The notes: generated by a model not told the origin, from the sequence alone. 64,000 nt of DNA from Oscillospiraceae bacterium (GCA_017861365.1 JAGFXR010000007.1:1-64000); one strand, 5' to 3'; shown: positions 1-8,777, numbered from the stretch's first letter. Made by a program: numbers and translations.

Positions 1-2
1 AC

Positions 3-185
3 AGTGAATTTGTTCGGTCTAATTATGCTGTTAAATTCTACCCCGGAACACCGGTTTCATTCTCATGGCTAGATATCGATCCATCGAGCGGTTTGCTTCC
101 GGCCGGCGATCAGGTTTCAATCGATTTAACCTTCGATACCAATAATCTTGGACATAATGTGATTCCTCCTATTTCACAAATCTAA
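3..185 (+). other. Foreign-looking open frame at contig end (partial, probable chimera)
   Basis: The frame is open from base 3 to a TAA at 183-185 and has no start inside the window. Its residues up to about base 149 read like one strand-loop-strand segment of a secreted beta-sandwich repeat: a 'WLDIDPSSGLLPAGD' stretch followed by 'IDLTFDTNNL'. This resembles the W-x-P-x-S-G-x-L pattern of BACON/Ig-like repeats common in secreted Bacteroidota-type proteins. From about base 150 the frame only continues through the dnaK leader and the coding pattern is lost. I infer that bases 1 to about 132-150 come from another genome joined to this one. Confidence 0.5.
133..155 (-). pseudogene. dnaK: dnaK 5' fragment (Hsp70 chaperone), cut off by the junction
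   Basis: An ATG at 155 on the minus strand lies behind a perfect AGGAGG site with 9-base spacing and reads MSKIIGI, the usual opening of Firmicutes DnaK (MSKIIGIDLGTTNS). The next codon is GAA instead of GAT/GAC, and a stop follows two codons later, so homology ends at about base 133. It sits 59 bases downstream of grpE, where dnaK is expected in an hrcA-grpE-dnaK-dnaJ operon. The loss is more likely an assembly break than a real deletion, because dnaK is practically indispensable. Confidence 0.7.
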
Positions 186-213
186 TACGTTATTATGATG
201 AAATGTGTTTGAT

Positions 214-780
214 TTAATTTGCCACCTTAACCATGGCAAAACGAATGATTTTTTCATCCAGGGTAAAGCCCGGTTCAAAGACCTCCACGATGGTATTTTC
301 GGCAACGGATTCATCCTCCACATGCATGACCGCGTTATGGAGATTGGGATCAAAGACTGCACCCAGCGCGGGAATTTCGGCGACACTCAGCTTTTCCAAA
401 ATGCCATTAAGCTGGTTCATAGTCATTTCGACCCCTTTGGCATAGGCCGTGTCGGCGGTTTCCTGCTTTAACGCACGGGAGAGATTATCGTAGACGGGGA
501 GAAAGGCTTTAACGGTTTCCATTTTCGAATCCGCCCAGGTGGCCTCCCGTTCCTTCGCAGTGCGTTTGCGAAAATTATCGTATTCCGCCGCCAGACGCAG
601 ATACTGCTCCTCTTTGGCCGCCAGGGCAAGCTGGGCGGTTTTCAGAGTCTCCTGCAGAGGGTCGGTCTGCTCCGCCGCGGAGGCGGCTTCACCGGCCGGA
701 ATTCCCTCCTCGGGGGTGGTTTCCTGTGTGACGGTCACGTCTGAAGGCGTTTCACTTGCTTTTTTATGCTTTTGACTCAT
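214..780 (-). CDS. grpE: GrpE nucleotide exchange factor
   Basis: This is the cochaperone that releases ADP from DnaK and works in the cytoplasm with DnaK and DnaJ. The 188-residue product is normal in length. It has an acidic, Glu/Thr-rich disordered N-terminus (about residues 1-40), a long coiled-coil helix containing 'EYDNFRKRTAKE' (about 65-76), and the C-terminal beta domain with 'NPNLHNAVM'-like residues ('DPNLHNAVMHVEDE'). The ATG at 780 follows AGGAGG with an 11-base spacer. It begins 6 bases after hrcA ends, so the two are cotranscribed from the CIRCE-controlled promoter. Confidence 0.97.
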   Translation of the reverse strand: MSQKHKKASETPSDVTVTQETTPEEGIPAGEAASAAEQTDPLQETLKTAQLALAAKEEQYLRLAAEYDNFRKRTAKEREATWADSKMETVKAFLPVYDNLSRALKQETADTAYAKGVEMTMNQLNGILEKLSVAEIPALGAVFDPNLHNAVMHVEDESVAENTIVEVFEPGFTLDEKIIRFAMVKVAN

Positions 781-786
781 TTGGGC

Positions 787-1845
787 TTATTCCTCCTTTT
801 TAGAATCCTCGACGGGAGGCAGAACTCCTTTTCCAAACAGGCGGGAGAGTCCCTCCGCGAAATAAGACAAACGGGCGGTAACCCTTGCGTAATCCATTCG
901 GGTGGGACCGACAACACCGATGATCCCACGCATATTATCTCCGATATCATAGCTGGCAACCACCACGCTGGTATCCTTCAATTCATTGGCCAGATTTTCC
1001 GGTCCAATGATAATTTTGGTTTCCTCCTGACTGGGCGAGGGAAGGTAGGTACCGTCGGATTCATTGGACAGATAGTTAATCAGTGGCTGTGCCCTGTCCA
1101 GGCTTTTGTATTCGGGATGCTCCAACAGCTTTGTAATGCCGGCGGTGTGGAACGAGCGGGATTCCAGCTCCTCCAGAACCTCCATGGCGAAGGAGACCAC
1201 CAGAGAAATGAGACCGTAGGCCTCCCCGGCGGCGTGGGAAGCGACCCGCATCAGCTCGGGGGTAATTTCCTCCAGGGTCAGATTGACAAAGGTGGTGTTG
1301 AGCAGCGTGTTGAGCAGCTGCAGTTGTGGTTCATTCAACGTGCCAGGCAGACGAACCAGTTTGTTTCTGACCATGTTGGAATCGGTCAGAACAACCACAA
1401 TGAAGGCGCTGTCCTCTACCATCAGCAGGTCGAAGCGCCGGATGGTGACGCGCTTATTGCCTGTGGCCAGGGCAAAAGCAGGATATTTTGTGAACTGGGA
1501 GACGATGCGGCCCGCCTGATCAATGACGCGGTCAAGCTCCTGCATTTTCAGCTTCAGCGCTTCGTTGATCCGTGTGGTCTCCTGCATGGAGAGCCTGTGG
1601 GCTTCCATCAGTTCGTTGACGTAGAGACGATATCCCTGTGGAGAGGGAATCCGTCCGGCAGACGTATGAGGCTGTTCCAAAAGCCCCAGAGTCTCCAGCG
1701 CCGCCATTTCGTTGCGGACGGTGGCGGAGGAAACATCCAAGCCCTCGGTTTCCGTAATGACTTTGGAGCCGACGGGTTCAGCCGTTTCAATATAATTTTC
1801 AACCACCGCGCGAAGAATTCGTTTTTGTCTGGGCGTCAGTTCCAA
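787..1845 (-). CDS. hrcA: Heat-inducible transcription repressor HrcA
   Basis: HrcA binds CIRCE and represses the dnaK operon. The N-terminal winged helix includes 'ELTPRQKRILRAVVENYI' and 'SSATVRNEMAALETLG', followed by 'PHTSAGRIPS', a signature of the family. The rest is the GAF-like HrcA domain. About 352 residues. The GTG at 1854 abuts AAAGAGG with no spacer. The TTG at 1845 has GAGGTGA five bases upstream and gives the usual 'MELTPRQK' start, so I prefer TTG. The CIRCE element ends a few bases upstream, so the repressor controls its own gene. Confidence 0.96.
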   Translation of the reverse strand: MELTPRQKRILRAVVENYIETAEPVGSKVITETEGLDVSSATVRNEMAALETLGLLEQPHTSAGRIPSPQGYRLYVNELMEAHRLSMQETTRINEALKLKMQELDRVIDQAGRIVSQFTKYPAFALATGNKRVTIRRFDLLMVEDSAFIVVVLTDSNMVRNKLVRLPGTLNEPQLQLLNTLLNTTFVNLTLEEITPELMRVASHAAGEAYGLISLVVSFAMEVLEELESRSFHTAGITKLLEHPEYKSLDRAQPLINYLSNESDGTYLPSPSQEETKIIIGPENLANELKDTSVVVASYDIGDNMRGIIGVVGPTRMDYARVTARLSYFAEGLSRLFGKGVLPPVEDSKKEE

Positions 1846-1858
1846 ATCGTTCACCTCT

Positions 1859-1885
1859 TTAGCACTCGGCCTATCTGAGTGCTAA
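1859..1885 (-). promoter_or_regulatory. CIRCE operator
   Basis: A perfect TTAGCACTC-N9-GAGTGCTAA inverted repeat, the exact consensus bound by HrcA. It lies between the -10 box and the ribosome binding site of hrcA, so bound repressor would cover the transcription start. Confidence 0.97.
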
Positions 1886-1889
1886 AGAT

Positions 1890-1918
1890 AATGTACCACC
1901 ATGCCCACGAATTGTCAA
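1890..1918 (-). promoter_or_regulatory. SigA promoter of the hrcA-grpE-dnaK operon
   Basis: Reading the minus strand: -35 TTGACA (1913-1918), 17-base spacer, -10 TACATT (1890-1895). The CIRCE element starts immediately downstream of the -10. Confidence 0.9.
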
Positions 1919-1962
1919 TAGGGTTCTTGTAAATTAAATATGAACGGCGGAAAGATGGAAAA

Positions 1963-2008
1963 GGCAATCCGCGGCTCGCTCTTTTTGCAGAGCAGGCTGC
2001 GGATTGCC
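1963..2008 (-). terminator. Rho-independent terminator of the C_GCAxxG_C_C gene
   Basis: Perfect 10-bp outer stem GGCAATCCGC/GCGGATTGCC with an inner GCTCT/AGAGC stem. On the minus strand it is followed by a T-rich run (TTTTCCATCTTT). It lies 42 bases after the stop at 2051 and just upstream of the hrcA promoter. Confidence 0.75.
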
Positions 2009-2050
2009 GATCGTTTACTTTCATGCTTCGGATGCAATCAAACTACAGGC

Positions 2051-2434
2051 TCAGTCCCTCGCGGTATCCTCCACCAGCCGGATGGCAAGGCCGATGAGTC
2101 CGTCGCAGTGACACTTTTTATCGCCGCCCAGCTCCTGATTGTGCTTTAAAAGCTGAGCGCAATCCAGATTTCCGGCTTCTTCCCCGAACCGCCTGAGAAA
2201 ACCGCGGGCGGCGGCTTCATCCGCGCCCATCAGACCCAGGGCCATCAGCCCGCCGGTCACCGCGCCGCAGACCCCGCCCCGGCGCATCCCCGCGCCGAAA
2301 TGAGCGCCCAGGGAACAGGCGGTTTTCGCGTCAACTCCGCACTCTACGGCAAAGGGGGTTAAGGTGGACTGGCAGCAGTTATAGTGGCATCGCTGATCCT
2401 CCCGCAGGGAGGCGGCGTATTCCTGATGTGTCAT
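2051..2434 (-). CDS. C_GCAxxG_C_C family protein
   Basis: A 127-residue cysteine-rich protein of the C-GCAxxG-C-C family, whose function is uncertain; members are thought to be redox-linked and some sit near electron-transfer genes. Visible cysteines: 'CHYNCCQST', 'VECGVDAKTACSLGAHFGAGMR', 'GGVCGAVTGG', 'LDCAQLL', 'KKCHCDG'. The central Gly/Ala-rich helices and the C-terminal CxC are as expected. No signal peptide. The ATG follows AAGGAAGGA. It is a single-gene unit between its own terminator and recG. Identification by motif is good; a biochemical role cannot be given. Confidence 0.85.
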   Translation of the reverse strand: MTHQEYAASLREDQRCHYNCCQSTLTPFAVECGVDAKTACSLGAHFGAGMRRGGVCGAVTGGLMALGLMGADEAAARGFLRRFGEEAGNLDCAQLLKHNQELGGDKKCHCDGLIGLAIRLVEDTARD

Positions 2435-2525
2435 AACAATTCCTTCCTTCTTAAATCATATCGCAATCATAACAAACCGGGCGGCTGAACACGCCGTGGG
2501 TTTGTGGATCACCCTATGGGCCGGA

Positions 2526-4610
2526 TCAATTAAAAATATCGGGATTTTCCTCGAACAGGCGCTTTACCTGTTTTAAAATTCCGGTATGCTCCGACGCGGT
2601 CAAATCCGGATCCACGGACAGCAATTCCTCCGCGGCGTTCTGAGCCTCTTTCAGGGCGCGGGTGTCCGCCGCGAAGTCCGCCACCTTTAAATGAGGCAGG
2701 CCGTGCTGGCGATGCCCGAAAAAATCACCGGGGCCTCTCAGCTTCAAGTCCTCCTCCGCGATGGAAAAGCCGTCGCCGGTTTTGGTCAGGGCGTTCAGAC
2801 GGCGGAGGCTTTCGGGATGCTTGGTTCCCGTGATGAGGACGCAGTAGGATTGGTGCGTTCCGCGGCCTACCCGGCCTCTGAGCTGATGCAGCTGGGACAG
2901 CCCGAACCGCTCGGCGTTTTCGATGATCATCAGCGCGGCGTTGGGCACGTCCACCCCGACCTCAATCACGGTGGTGGAAACTAAAACATCAATTTCGCCG
3001 CTTAAGAAGGCGGACATCACTTCTTCCTTTTCCCTGGGCTTCATTTTTCCGTGGAGCAGGGCTACCCGCAGCGTCGGAAACACCGTTGCCTGCAATTGGG
3101 CGGTGTAGGCAATGACTGATTTGAGGTTTGACAGACTGGGTGCTTCGCCGGGGGAAGTGTCCCCGGGCTGTTCCTCAATCAGGGGGCAGACCATGTAGAC
3201 CTGCCGCCCCTCGCGGGTGAGCTTCTCCACGAACCGGTTGATCCGGGTGCGCTTGTCCTCTCCAATTAAAAAGGTAGCCACAGGCGTCCTGCCGGGAGGC
3301 AGCTCGTCCACGATGGAAATGTCCAGATCGCCGTACATGATCAACGCCAGAGTGCGTGGAATAGGGGTGGCGGACATCACCAGAACATGGGGACGGCTGC
3401 CCTTGGCGGAGAGCGCCGCCCGCTGTGCGACGCCGAAGCGGTGCTGCTCGTCGGCCACGGCCAGCCCCAGTGACCGAAAGGCCACGCCGGGAGACAGCAG
3501 CGCGTGGGTGCCCACCAGAATATCAATTTCTCCTGCCAGCAGAGCGGAATACAGTGCCTTCCGCTCAGAACCCTTGACCGAGGCAGTGAGCAGGGCGACC
3601 CGAAGACCGGAGGGCGCCAACAGCGCAGTGAGCGTGCGGAAGTGCTGCTTTGCCAGAAGCTCCGTGGGGGCCATAAAAGCGCTTTGGTATCCGCTTTTGG
3701 CAGACAGCCAGCAGCAGGCGGCGGCAATGGCGGTTTTACCGGAGCCCACGTCGCCCTGCACCAACCGGTTCATGATCCGCCCGGAGGTCAGGTCGCACGC
3801 GGCCTCCTCGATCACCCGCCGCTGAGCAGCCGTAAGCGGAAAGGGGAGCAGACGGGCAAACTCCTCCATGGCGAAGGGAGAAAACACAAGGCCGCCTTCG
3901 CCGCTCCGCCGCCGCCGGAGCATAGAGAGGCCCACGGAAAGATACAAGAATTCCTCAAACACCAGGCGTCGGCGGGCAAGCTCAAGGGAATCAAGGGAAT
4001 CCGGAAAGTGAATATTCCGGAGGGCAAACTGCCGCCGGGCCAGATGGAAGCGGTCAAGAAGCGCCTCCGGCAGGGGTTCCGTGACCACGTCCAGCACGGC
4101 GTTCAGTGTGCGCTCCGTCAGGCCAGCCAGAAAATGATTGGAAAGGCCAGCCGTAAGGGAATAGACCGGCATAATGCGCCCAGTGAATCGGGGAGAAGAC
4201 TCCAGTTCAAAGACCGGATTGGTCATCTGGCAGGAGGAGCCGAAACGCTCCAGGATCCCGAAAAAAATATAGCTCTCGCCTGGGGAAATGGCGGCGCGGA
4301 CATAGCGCTGGTTGAAAAAGGTCACGGTCATGGTTCCGGTATCGTCCACAGCCTTCAGCTTCACCAGTTCCAGACCCTGGTTGACCCGGGTCAGCCAGGG
4401 AAGCTCCGCGGCCATGGCGCGGACGCAGACAGGCTCACCCGGGGGCGCGTCCCGAATGGTGTATGACCTGGTGCGATCCTCATAATCCCGGGGATAGTAG
4501 TCCAGCAGATCCCCGCCGCGGAACAGTCCGAGGCGGTTGAGAGCCCTGAGACGTGCGGGGCCGACACCAGGGTAGGCGTTCAGGGCGGTGTCGAGGTTGG
4601 GAGGCTCCAT
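2526..4610 (-). CDS. recG: ATP-dependent DNA helicase RecG
   Basis: Monomeric branched-DNA helicase that remodels stalled replication forks and Holliday junctions. About 694 residues, normal size. Order: N-terminal wedge/OB fold, including 'YPGVGPARLRALNRLGL' and 'DYYPRDYEDR'; helicase ATP-binding domain with Walker A 'GDVGSGKT', motif Ia 'MAPTELLAKQH', DEQH box 'VADEQHRFGV' and 'SATPIPRTLAL'; then the second RecA-like domain with 'VSTTVIEVGVDVPNA' and 'QLRGRVGRG', and a C-terminal 'RGPGDFFGHRQHG'. The upstream ATG at 4661 lacks a good site. The ATG at 4610 has AAGGA nine bases upstream and starts MEPPNLD, so I prefer 4610. Confidence 0.97.
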   Translation of the reverse strand: MEPPNLDTALNAYPGVGPARLRALNRLGLFRGGDLLDYYPRDYEDRTRSYTIRDAPPGEPVCVRAMAAELPWLTRVNQGLELVKLKAVDDTGTMTVTFFNQRYVRAAISPGESYIFFGILERFGSSCQMTNPVFELESSPRFTGRIMPVYSLTAGLSNHFLAGLTERTLNAVLDVVTEPLPEALLDRFHLARRQFALRNIHFPDSLDSLELARRRLVFEEFLYLSVGLSMLRRRRSGEGGLVFSPFAMEEFARLLPFPLTAAQRRVIEEAACDLTSGRIMNRLVQGDVGSGKTAIAAACCWLSAKSGYQSAFMAPTELLAKQHFRTLTALLAPSGLRVALLTASVKGSERKALYSALLAGEIDILVGTHALLSPGVAFRSLGLAVADEQHRFGVAQRAALSAKGSRPHVLVMSATPIPRTLALIMYGDLDISIVDELPPGRTPVATFLIGEDKRTRINRFVEKLTREGRQVYMVCPLIEEQPGDTSPGEAPSLSNLKSVIAYTAQLQATVFPTLRVALLHGKMKPREKEEVMSAFLSGEIDVLVSTTVIEVGVDVPNAALMIIENAERFGLSQLHQLRGRVGRGTHQSYCVLITGTKHPESLRRLNALTKTGDGFSIAEEDLKLRGPGDFFGHRQHGLPHLKVADFAADTRALKEAQNAAEELLSVDPDLTASEHTGILKQVKRLFEENPDIFN

Positions 4611-4778
4611 CGGACTCAATCCTTCTTCCGGTAAATTTATCATAATATTAACATACTTCACATGATATTCGCAAGTGTCCTTGGATCAAGGACATATGTG
4701 TTTCTCGGCAATACTAAACAATGCGGTGGCAGAAAAGAACATCATCCGTAGTCGTTACGACAATTTTTAGCCTAAGCA

Positions 4779-4807
4779 TTGCATATGCCATCGGAGCGGG
4801 TTATAAT
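4779..4807 (+). promoter_or_regulatory. SigA promoter of pyruvate carboxylase
   Basis: -35 TTGCAT (4779-4784), 17-base spacer, perfect -10 TATAAT (4802-4807). The start codon at 4853 is about 40 bases downstream of the expected transcription start. The rest of the 4662-4852 gap shows nothing recognisable. Confidence 0.8.
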
Positions 4808-4852
4808 GTAACTTGCATGATCAAATTTACTGCGAAAGGACGATGAAGCCCG

Positions 4853-7800
4853 GTGGCAGAAAAAGCATTCAGCAAGGTGTTGGTTGCAAACCGCGGAGAA
4901 ATTGCAATCCGCGTATTCCGAGCCTGCTATGACCTTGGACTTAACACAGTTGCTATGTACTCCAACGAGGACATTACCAGCCTGTTCCGCACGGCGGCGG
5001 ACGAGGCATATCTCATCGGCGAGAACAAATCCCCTCTGGGCGCTTACCTTGATATTCCCGCGATTATTAATTTAGCAAAGCGCCGCGGGGTGGACGCGAT
5101 TCATCCCGGTTATGGGTTCCTTTCCGAAAACGCGGACTTTGCACGGGCCTGCGAGGAGGCGGATATCACCTTCATCGGGCCGTCCTCTCAGATACTGGAC
5201 CAGATGGGCGACAAGCTCAACGCCAAAGCAATTGCCCTGGCCTGCGGTGTGCCCACGATTCCAGGCTCCACGGTCCCGCTCAAGGATGGGGACGAGGCGC
5301 TGGAAAAGGCGATTTCTTACGGGTTCCCCATTATCCTCAAAGCCGCGGCCGGCGGCGGCGGGCGCGGCATGCGCCGCTGTGACAAGCCGGAAGAGGTGAA
5401 GCCCGCTTTCGAGCTGGTGAAAAATGAAGCCAAAAAGGCCTTTGGCAACGACGATATTTTCATTGAAAAATATCTGGTGGAGCCGAAGCATATCGAGGTA
5501 CAGATTCTCGGTGACAAGCACGGCAATATTATGCATCTGGGTGAACGCGACTGCTCGCTTCAGCGCCGCTACCAGAAGGTGGTGGAACTTGCGCCTGCGT
5601 TCTCGGTGCCCCAGGAAACCCTGGAGAAGCTTCACAGCGATGCGGTGAAGATTGCGAAGCATGTCAACTATGAGAACGCCGGAACGGTGGAATTTCTGGT
5701 TGATAAGAACGGCGGTCACTATTTTATCGAGATGAATCCCCGCATTCAGGTGGAGCACACCGTGACTGAGATGGTGTCCGGCGTGGACTTGGTGCGGGCA
5801 CAGATTCTCATCGCGGAGGGACAGCCCATGTCCCATCCCATGATCGGACTTCGTTCTCAGGATGACCTGCATATTAACGGCTACGCCATCCAGTGCCGCG
5901 TCACCACAGAGGATCCCACCAACAATTTCGCACCGGATACCGGAAAAATCACGGCCTACCGCTCCGGCGGCGGCTTTGGAGTCCGTCTGGATGGCGGCAA
6001 CGCTGGCGTGGGCAGCGTCATTTCACCCTATTATGACTCTCTGCTGGTGAAGGTTACCTCTTGGGACAATACCTTTGAGGGTGCTTGCCGCCGTGCCACC
6101 CGCGCTATCAGCGAGGAGCATGTCCGCGGCGTCAAGACCAACATTCCCTTCATTACCAACATTCTGACCCATCCCGCATTCCATGCGGGAAAGTGCCACA
6201 CAAAATTCATTGACGATACCCCTGAGCTGTTTGAAATTGAAAACAGCCGTGACCGCGCCACCCGTATGCTGAAATATATTGCCCAGATTCAGGTGGATAA
6301 CCCTAACGCTGAGCGCAAGCAGTACGATACCCCACGATTCCCCCAGCCCACCGGGAAGCCGCTGCACGGCTTAAAGGAGCTGCTGGACAAAGAAGGGCCT
6401 GAGGCGGTGTCCAAGTGGGTGCTGAATCAGAAAAAGCTGCTGATTACCGACACCACCATGCGTGACGCCCATCAGTCGCTGCTGTCCACCCGAATGCGTA
6501 CCCGTGACATGCTCAAGGCTGCCGAAGGAACGGCTGAGATTCTGGGAGACTGCTTCTCTCTGGAGATGTGGGGCGGCGCGACCTTCGATGTGGCGTACCG
6601 CTTCCTGCACGAGTCTCCCTGGGAGCGTCTGGATCTGCTGCGCAAAGCCATTCCTAACATCCCCTTCCAGATGCTGCTGCGCGGCTCCAACACCGTGGGC
6701 TATACCAACTACCCGGACAACCTTGTCCGCGCTTTCGTTGAGGAGTCCGCCAAATCGGGCATCGACGTGTTCCGTGTGTTTGACTCGTTAAACTGGATTC
6801 CCGGCATGGAAATCGCTATGGACGAGGTTCTCAAGCAAGGCAAGCTCTGCGAGGCCACCATCTGCTATACCGGAGATATTCTCGATCCCAAGCGCGATAA
6901 ATATACCTTAGATTACTATGTCAATATGGCTAAGGAGCTGGAAAAGCGCGGCGCCCATCTGCTGGCCATCAAGGATATGTCCGGCCTGCTGAAGCCTTAT
7001 GCCGCCAAAAAGCTGATCACAGCCCTGAAAAACGAGATCGGACTCCCCATCCATCTCCACACCCACGATACCACCGGCAATCAGGTTGCCATGTATCTGA
7101 TGGCGGCGGAGGCCGGGGTGGATATCGTGGACACCGCCATCTCTTCCATGTCCTCCCTCACCAGCAACCCCTCCATGAATGCGGTGGTGGCCGCGCTGGA
7201 GGGAGAGGAGCGCGATACCGGTCTTGACATCAAGGCGCTGCAGAAGCTGACTGATTACTGGGCGGACGTCCGTCTGCGTTATGCCAGGTTTGACGAAGGC
7301 TTAAAGAGCCCCACTACCGATATTTACCGCTACGAGATCCCCGGCGGACAGTACACCAACCTGCAGCCGCAGGTGGCCTCTTTGGGCTTGGGACACCGCT
7401 TCAACGAGGTCAAGGAGATGTACAAAACCGTCAACGATATGCTGGGAGATCTGGTCAAGGTGACTCCCTCCTCCAAAATGGTGGGCGATCTGGCGATCTT
7501 CATGGTGCAAAACGATCTGACGCCCGAGAACATTGTGGAGCGGGGCGAGGCGCTGACCTTCCCCGATTCCGTGGTTTCCTACTTCAAGGGCATGATGGGT
7601 CAGCCCGCGTGGGGCTTCCCGCCTGAGCTGCAGCGCGTGGTGCTGAAGGGTGAAAAGCCCATTACCTGCCGTCCCGGCGAGCTGCTCCCAGCCGTCGATT
7701 TTGACGCGGCGAAGACGGAAGTGGAGAAATTCTTGCCTAATCCTTCCCGCCGCACGGTGATTTCCTGGTGTATTTATCCCAAGGTGGTGGAGGAATACTC

Positions 7801-8275
7801 CAAGCACCGTCAGGAGTATGGCTATATCATGAGAATGGGCAGCCATGTATTCTTCAATGGGCTTGCTGTCGGCGAAACCAATAAGATCAATATCGAGGAC
7901 GGCAAGACGCTGGTGATCAAATATATGGGGCTCGGCGATCAGAATGATGACGGCACCCGCACTGTAAACTTTGAGCTCAATGGCATGCGCCGCGAGGTTG
8001 CGGTACCCGACAAACGTGCTGAGATCAAGGGGAAGGCGGTGGTGCTGGCAAACCCTGAGGATAAGAGTCAGATCGGCTCTTCCATTCCCGGTCTGATCTC
8101 TAAGGTGAGTGTGAAGCCCGGTGACAAGGTTGAGGAAAACCAGGTTGTCGCGGTGATCGAGGCAATGAAGATGGAAACCTCTGTCGTAGCCCGTATGGCT
8201 GGCACGGTAGATGAGATTTTTATCAAAGAGGGCGGAAACGTCAAAGCTGGCGAACTGCTGATGACTATTAAGTAA
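4853..8275 (+). CDS. pyc: Pyruvate carboxylase (single-chain)
   Basis: ATP- and biotin-dependent carboxylation of pyruvate to oxaloacetate, the main anaplerotic step. At 1140 residues it has full length. Domains: biotin carboxylase 1 to ~455 ('KVLVANRGEIAIRVFRAC', ATP-grasp glycine loop 'AAAGGGGRGMR' near 165, 'EMNPRIQVEHTVTE'); carboxyltransferase ~520-800 with 'TDTTMRDAHQSLLSTRMRT' and metal-binding 'HLHTHDTTGN'; PC linker; C-terminal biotinyl domain with 'EAMKMET' near 1102, whose Lys is biotinylated. The GTG start follows AAAGGA with a 12-base spacer. It is monocistronic: own promoter, own terminator. Confidence 0.98.
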   Translation: MAEKAFSKVLVANRGEIAIRVFRACYDLGLNTVAMYSNEDITSLFRTAADEAYLIGENKSPLGAYLDIPAIINLAKRRGVDAIHPGYGFLSENADFARACEEADITFIGPSSQILDQMGDKLNAKAIALACGVPTIPGSTVPLKDGDEALEKAISYGFPIILKAAAGGGGRGMRRCDKPEEVKPAFELVKNEAKKAFGNDDIFIEKYLVEPKHIEVQILGDKHGNIMHLGERDCSLQRRYQKVVELAPAFSVPQETLEKLHSDAVKIAKHVNYENAGTVEFLVDKNGGHYFIEMNPRIQVEHTVTEMVSGVDLVRAQILIAEGQPMSHPMIGLRSQDDLHINGYAIQCRVTTEDPTNNFAPDTGKITAYRSGGGFGVRLDGGNAGVGSVISPYYDSLLVKVTSWDNTFEGACRRATRAISEEHVRGVKTNIPFITNILTHPAFHAGKCHTKFIDDTPELFEIENSRDRATRMLKYIAQIQVDNPNAERKQYDTPRFPQPTGKPLHGLKELLDKEGPEAVSKWVLNQKKLLITDTTMRDAHQSLLSTRMRTRDMLKAAEGTAEILGDCFSLEMWGGATFDVAYRFLHESPWERLDLLRKAIPNIPFQMLLRGSNTVGYTNYPDNLVRAFVEESAKSGIDVFRVFDSLNWIPGMEIAMDEVLKQGKLCEATICYTGDILDPKRDKYTLDYYVNMAKELEKRGAHLLAIKDMSGLLKPYAAKKLITALKNEIGLPIHLHTHDTTGNQVAMYLMAAEAGVDIVDTAISSMSSLTSNPSMNAVVAALEGEERDTGLDIKALQKLTDYWADVRLRYARFDEGLKSPTTDIYRYEIPGGQYTNLQPQVASLGLGHRFNEVKEMYKTVNDMLGDLVKVTPSSKMVGDLAIFMVQNDLTPENIVERGEALTFPDSVVSYFKGMMGQPAWGFPPELQRVVLKGEKPITCRPGELLPAVDFDAAKTEVEKFLPNPSRRTVISWCIYPKVVEEYSKHRQEYGYIMRMGSHVFFNGLAVGETNKINIEDGKTLVIKYMGLGDQNDDGTRTVNFELNGMRREVAVPDKRAEIKGKAVVLANPEDKSQIGSSIPGLISKVSVKPGDKVEENQVVAVIEAMKMETSVVARMAGTVDEIFIKEGGNVKAGELLMTIK

Positions 8276-8304
8276 ACCGTCTTCGCGGCGGTTCAAAAGA
8301 AATA

Positions 8305-8358
8305 CCGCCCCTTTCGCGCTCCGCTCCGGCGGAGATTGCGAAAGGGGCGGCTGTTTTG
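8305..8358 (+). terminator. Rho-independent terminator of pyc
   Basis: Perfect 13-bp stem CCGCCCCTTTCGC/GCGAAAGGGGCGG (8305-8317, 8338-8350), followed by CTGTTTTGTT. Confidence 0.9.
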
Positions 8359-8371
8359 TTCTTTGAGGGTA

Positions 8372-8404
8372 TAAAAATGCCGGTTTCCGAGAGGAAACCG
8401 GCAT
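8372..8404 (-). terminator. Rho-independent terminator of secG
   Basis: Perfect 12-bp stem ATGCCGGTTTCC/GGAAACCGGCAT with a 4-base loop, followed on the minus strand by TTTTTAT. It is back to back with the pyc terminator between convergent genes. Confidence 0.9.
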
Positions 8405-8418
8405 CAATACTATTGAGC

Positions 8419-8655
8419 TTACAGAAAATGCATCGCCAGGGTGATAATCAGGAAGAAAATAGCGACCCATTTGGTGAGCTTGGCAAGCTTGGAGTCCCAG
8501 GTTTTGGCCTTGTTCTTCGAGAGGAAGGTATCAACTCCGCCTCCAATGGCGCCGGAAAGACCCGCGCTTTTGCCGGATTGCATCAGAACCACAGTGGTTA
8601 AGAAAATGGCGCCGATGACATAGATGATGGAAACCACGATCATCGCGGTGGACAT
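8419..8655 (-). CDS. secG: SecG preprotein translocase subunit
   Basis: Accessory membrane subunit of the SecYEG channel. The 78 residues give two transmembrane helices (about 4-25 and 56-76) flanking a Gly-rich loop, 'LMQSGKSAGLSGAIGGG', typical of SecG. The ATG at 8655 is preceded by AAAGGA with a 10-base spacer. secG stands alone here; its partner secY is in the spc cluster of this window. Confidence 0.93.
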   Translation of the reverse strand: MSTAMIVVSIIYVIGAIFLTTVVLMQSGKSAGLSGAIGGGVDTFLSKNKAKTWDSKLAKLTKWVAIFFLIITLAMHFL

Positions 8656-8748
8656 AGTTCATCGTTCCTTTCAGATACGCTCGGAAGAGCGGTGATAGGT
8701 GGTAATCAATTGGGCTGCCAGATGGAGACAACCCGTCAAGTAACAAAT

Positions 8749-8777
8749 AATATACCATAGATCAATCACAAAAGCAA
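8749..8777 (-). promoter_or_regulatory. Probable secG promoter (extended -10)
   Basis: Minus strand: TTGCTT (8772-8777), 17-base spacer, TATATT (8749-8754) preceded by TGG, an extended -10. The -35 is weak. Confidence 0.5.

Noticed and set aside
766-1878. Long plus-strand frame opposite hrcA (370 codons)
   Set aside because: It is antisense to a certain gene in GC-rich DNA and has no family pattern. The same applies to large frames opposite other genes, such as 3504-4466, 7301-8470, 17815-18984, 19391-20569 and 54304-55644.
4726-4862. 12-base direct repeat GGTGGCAGAAAA (about 4727 and 4851) around the pyc promoter
   Set aside because: Short, no further similarity on either side, no target-site or mobile-element features. 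Probably chance.
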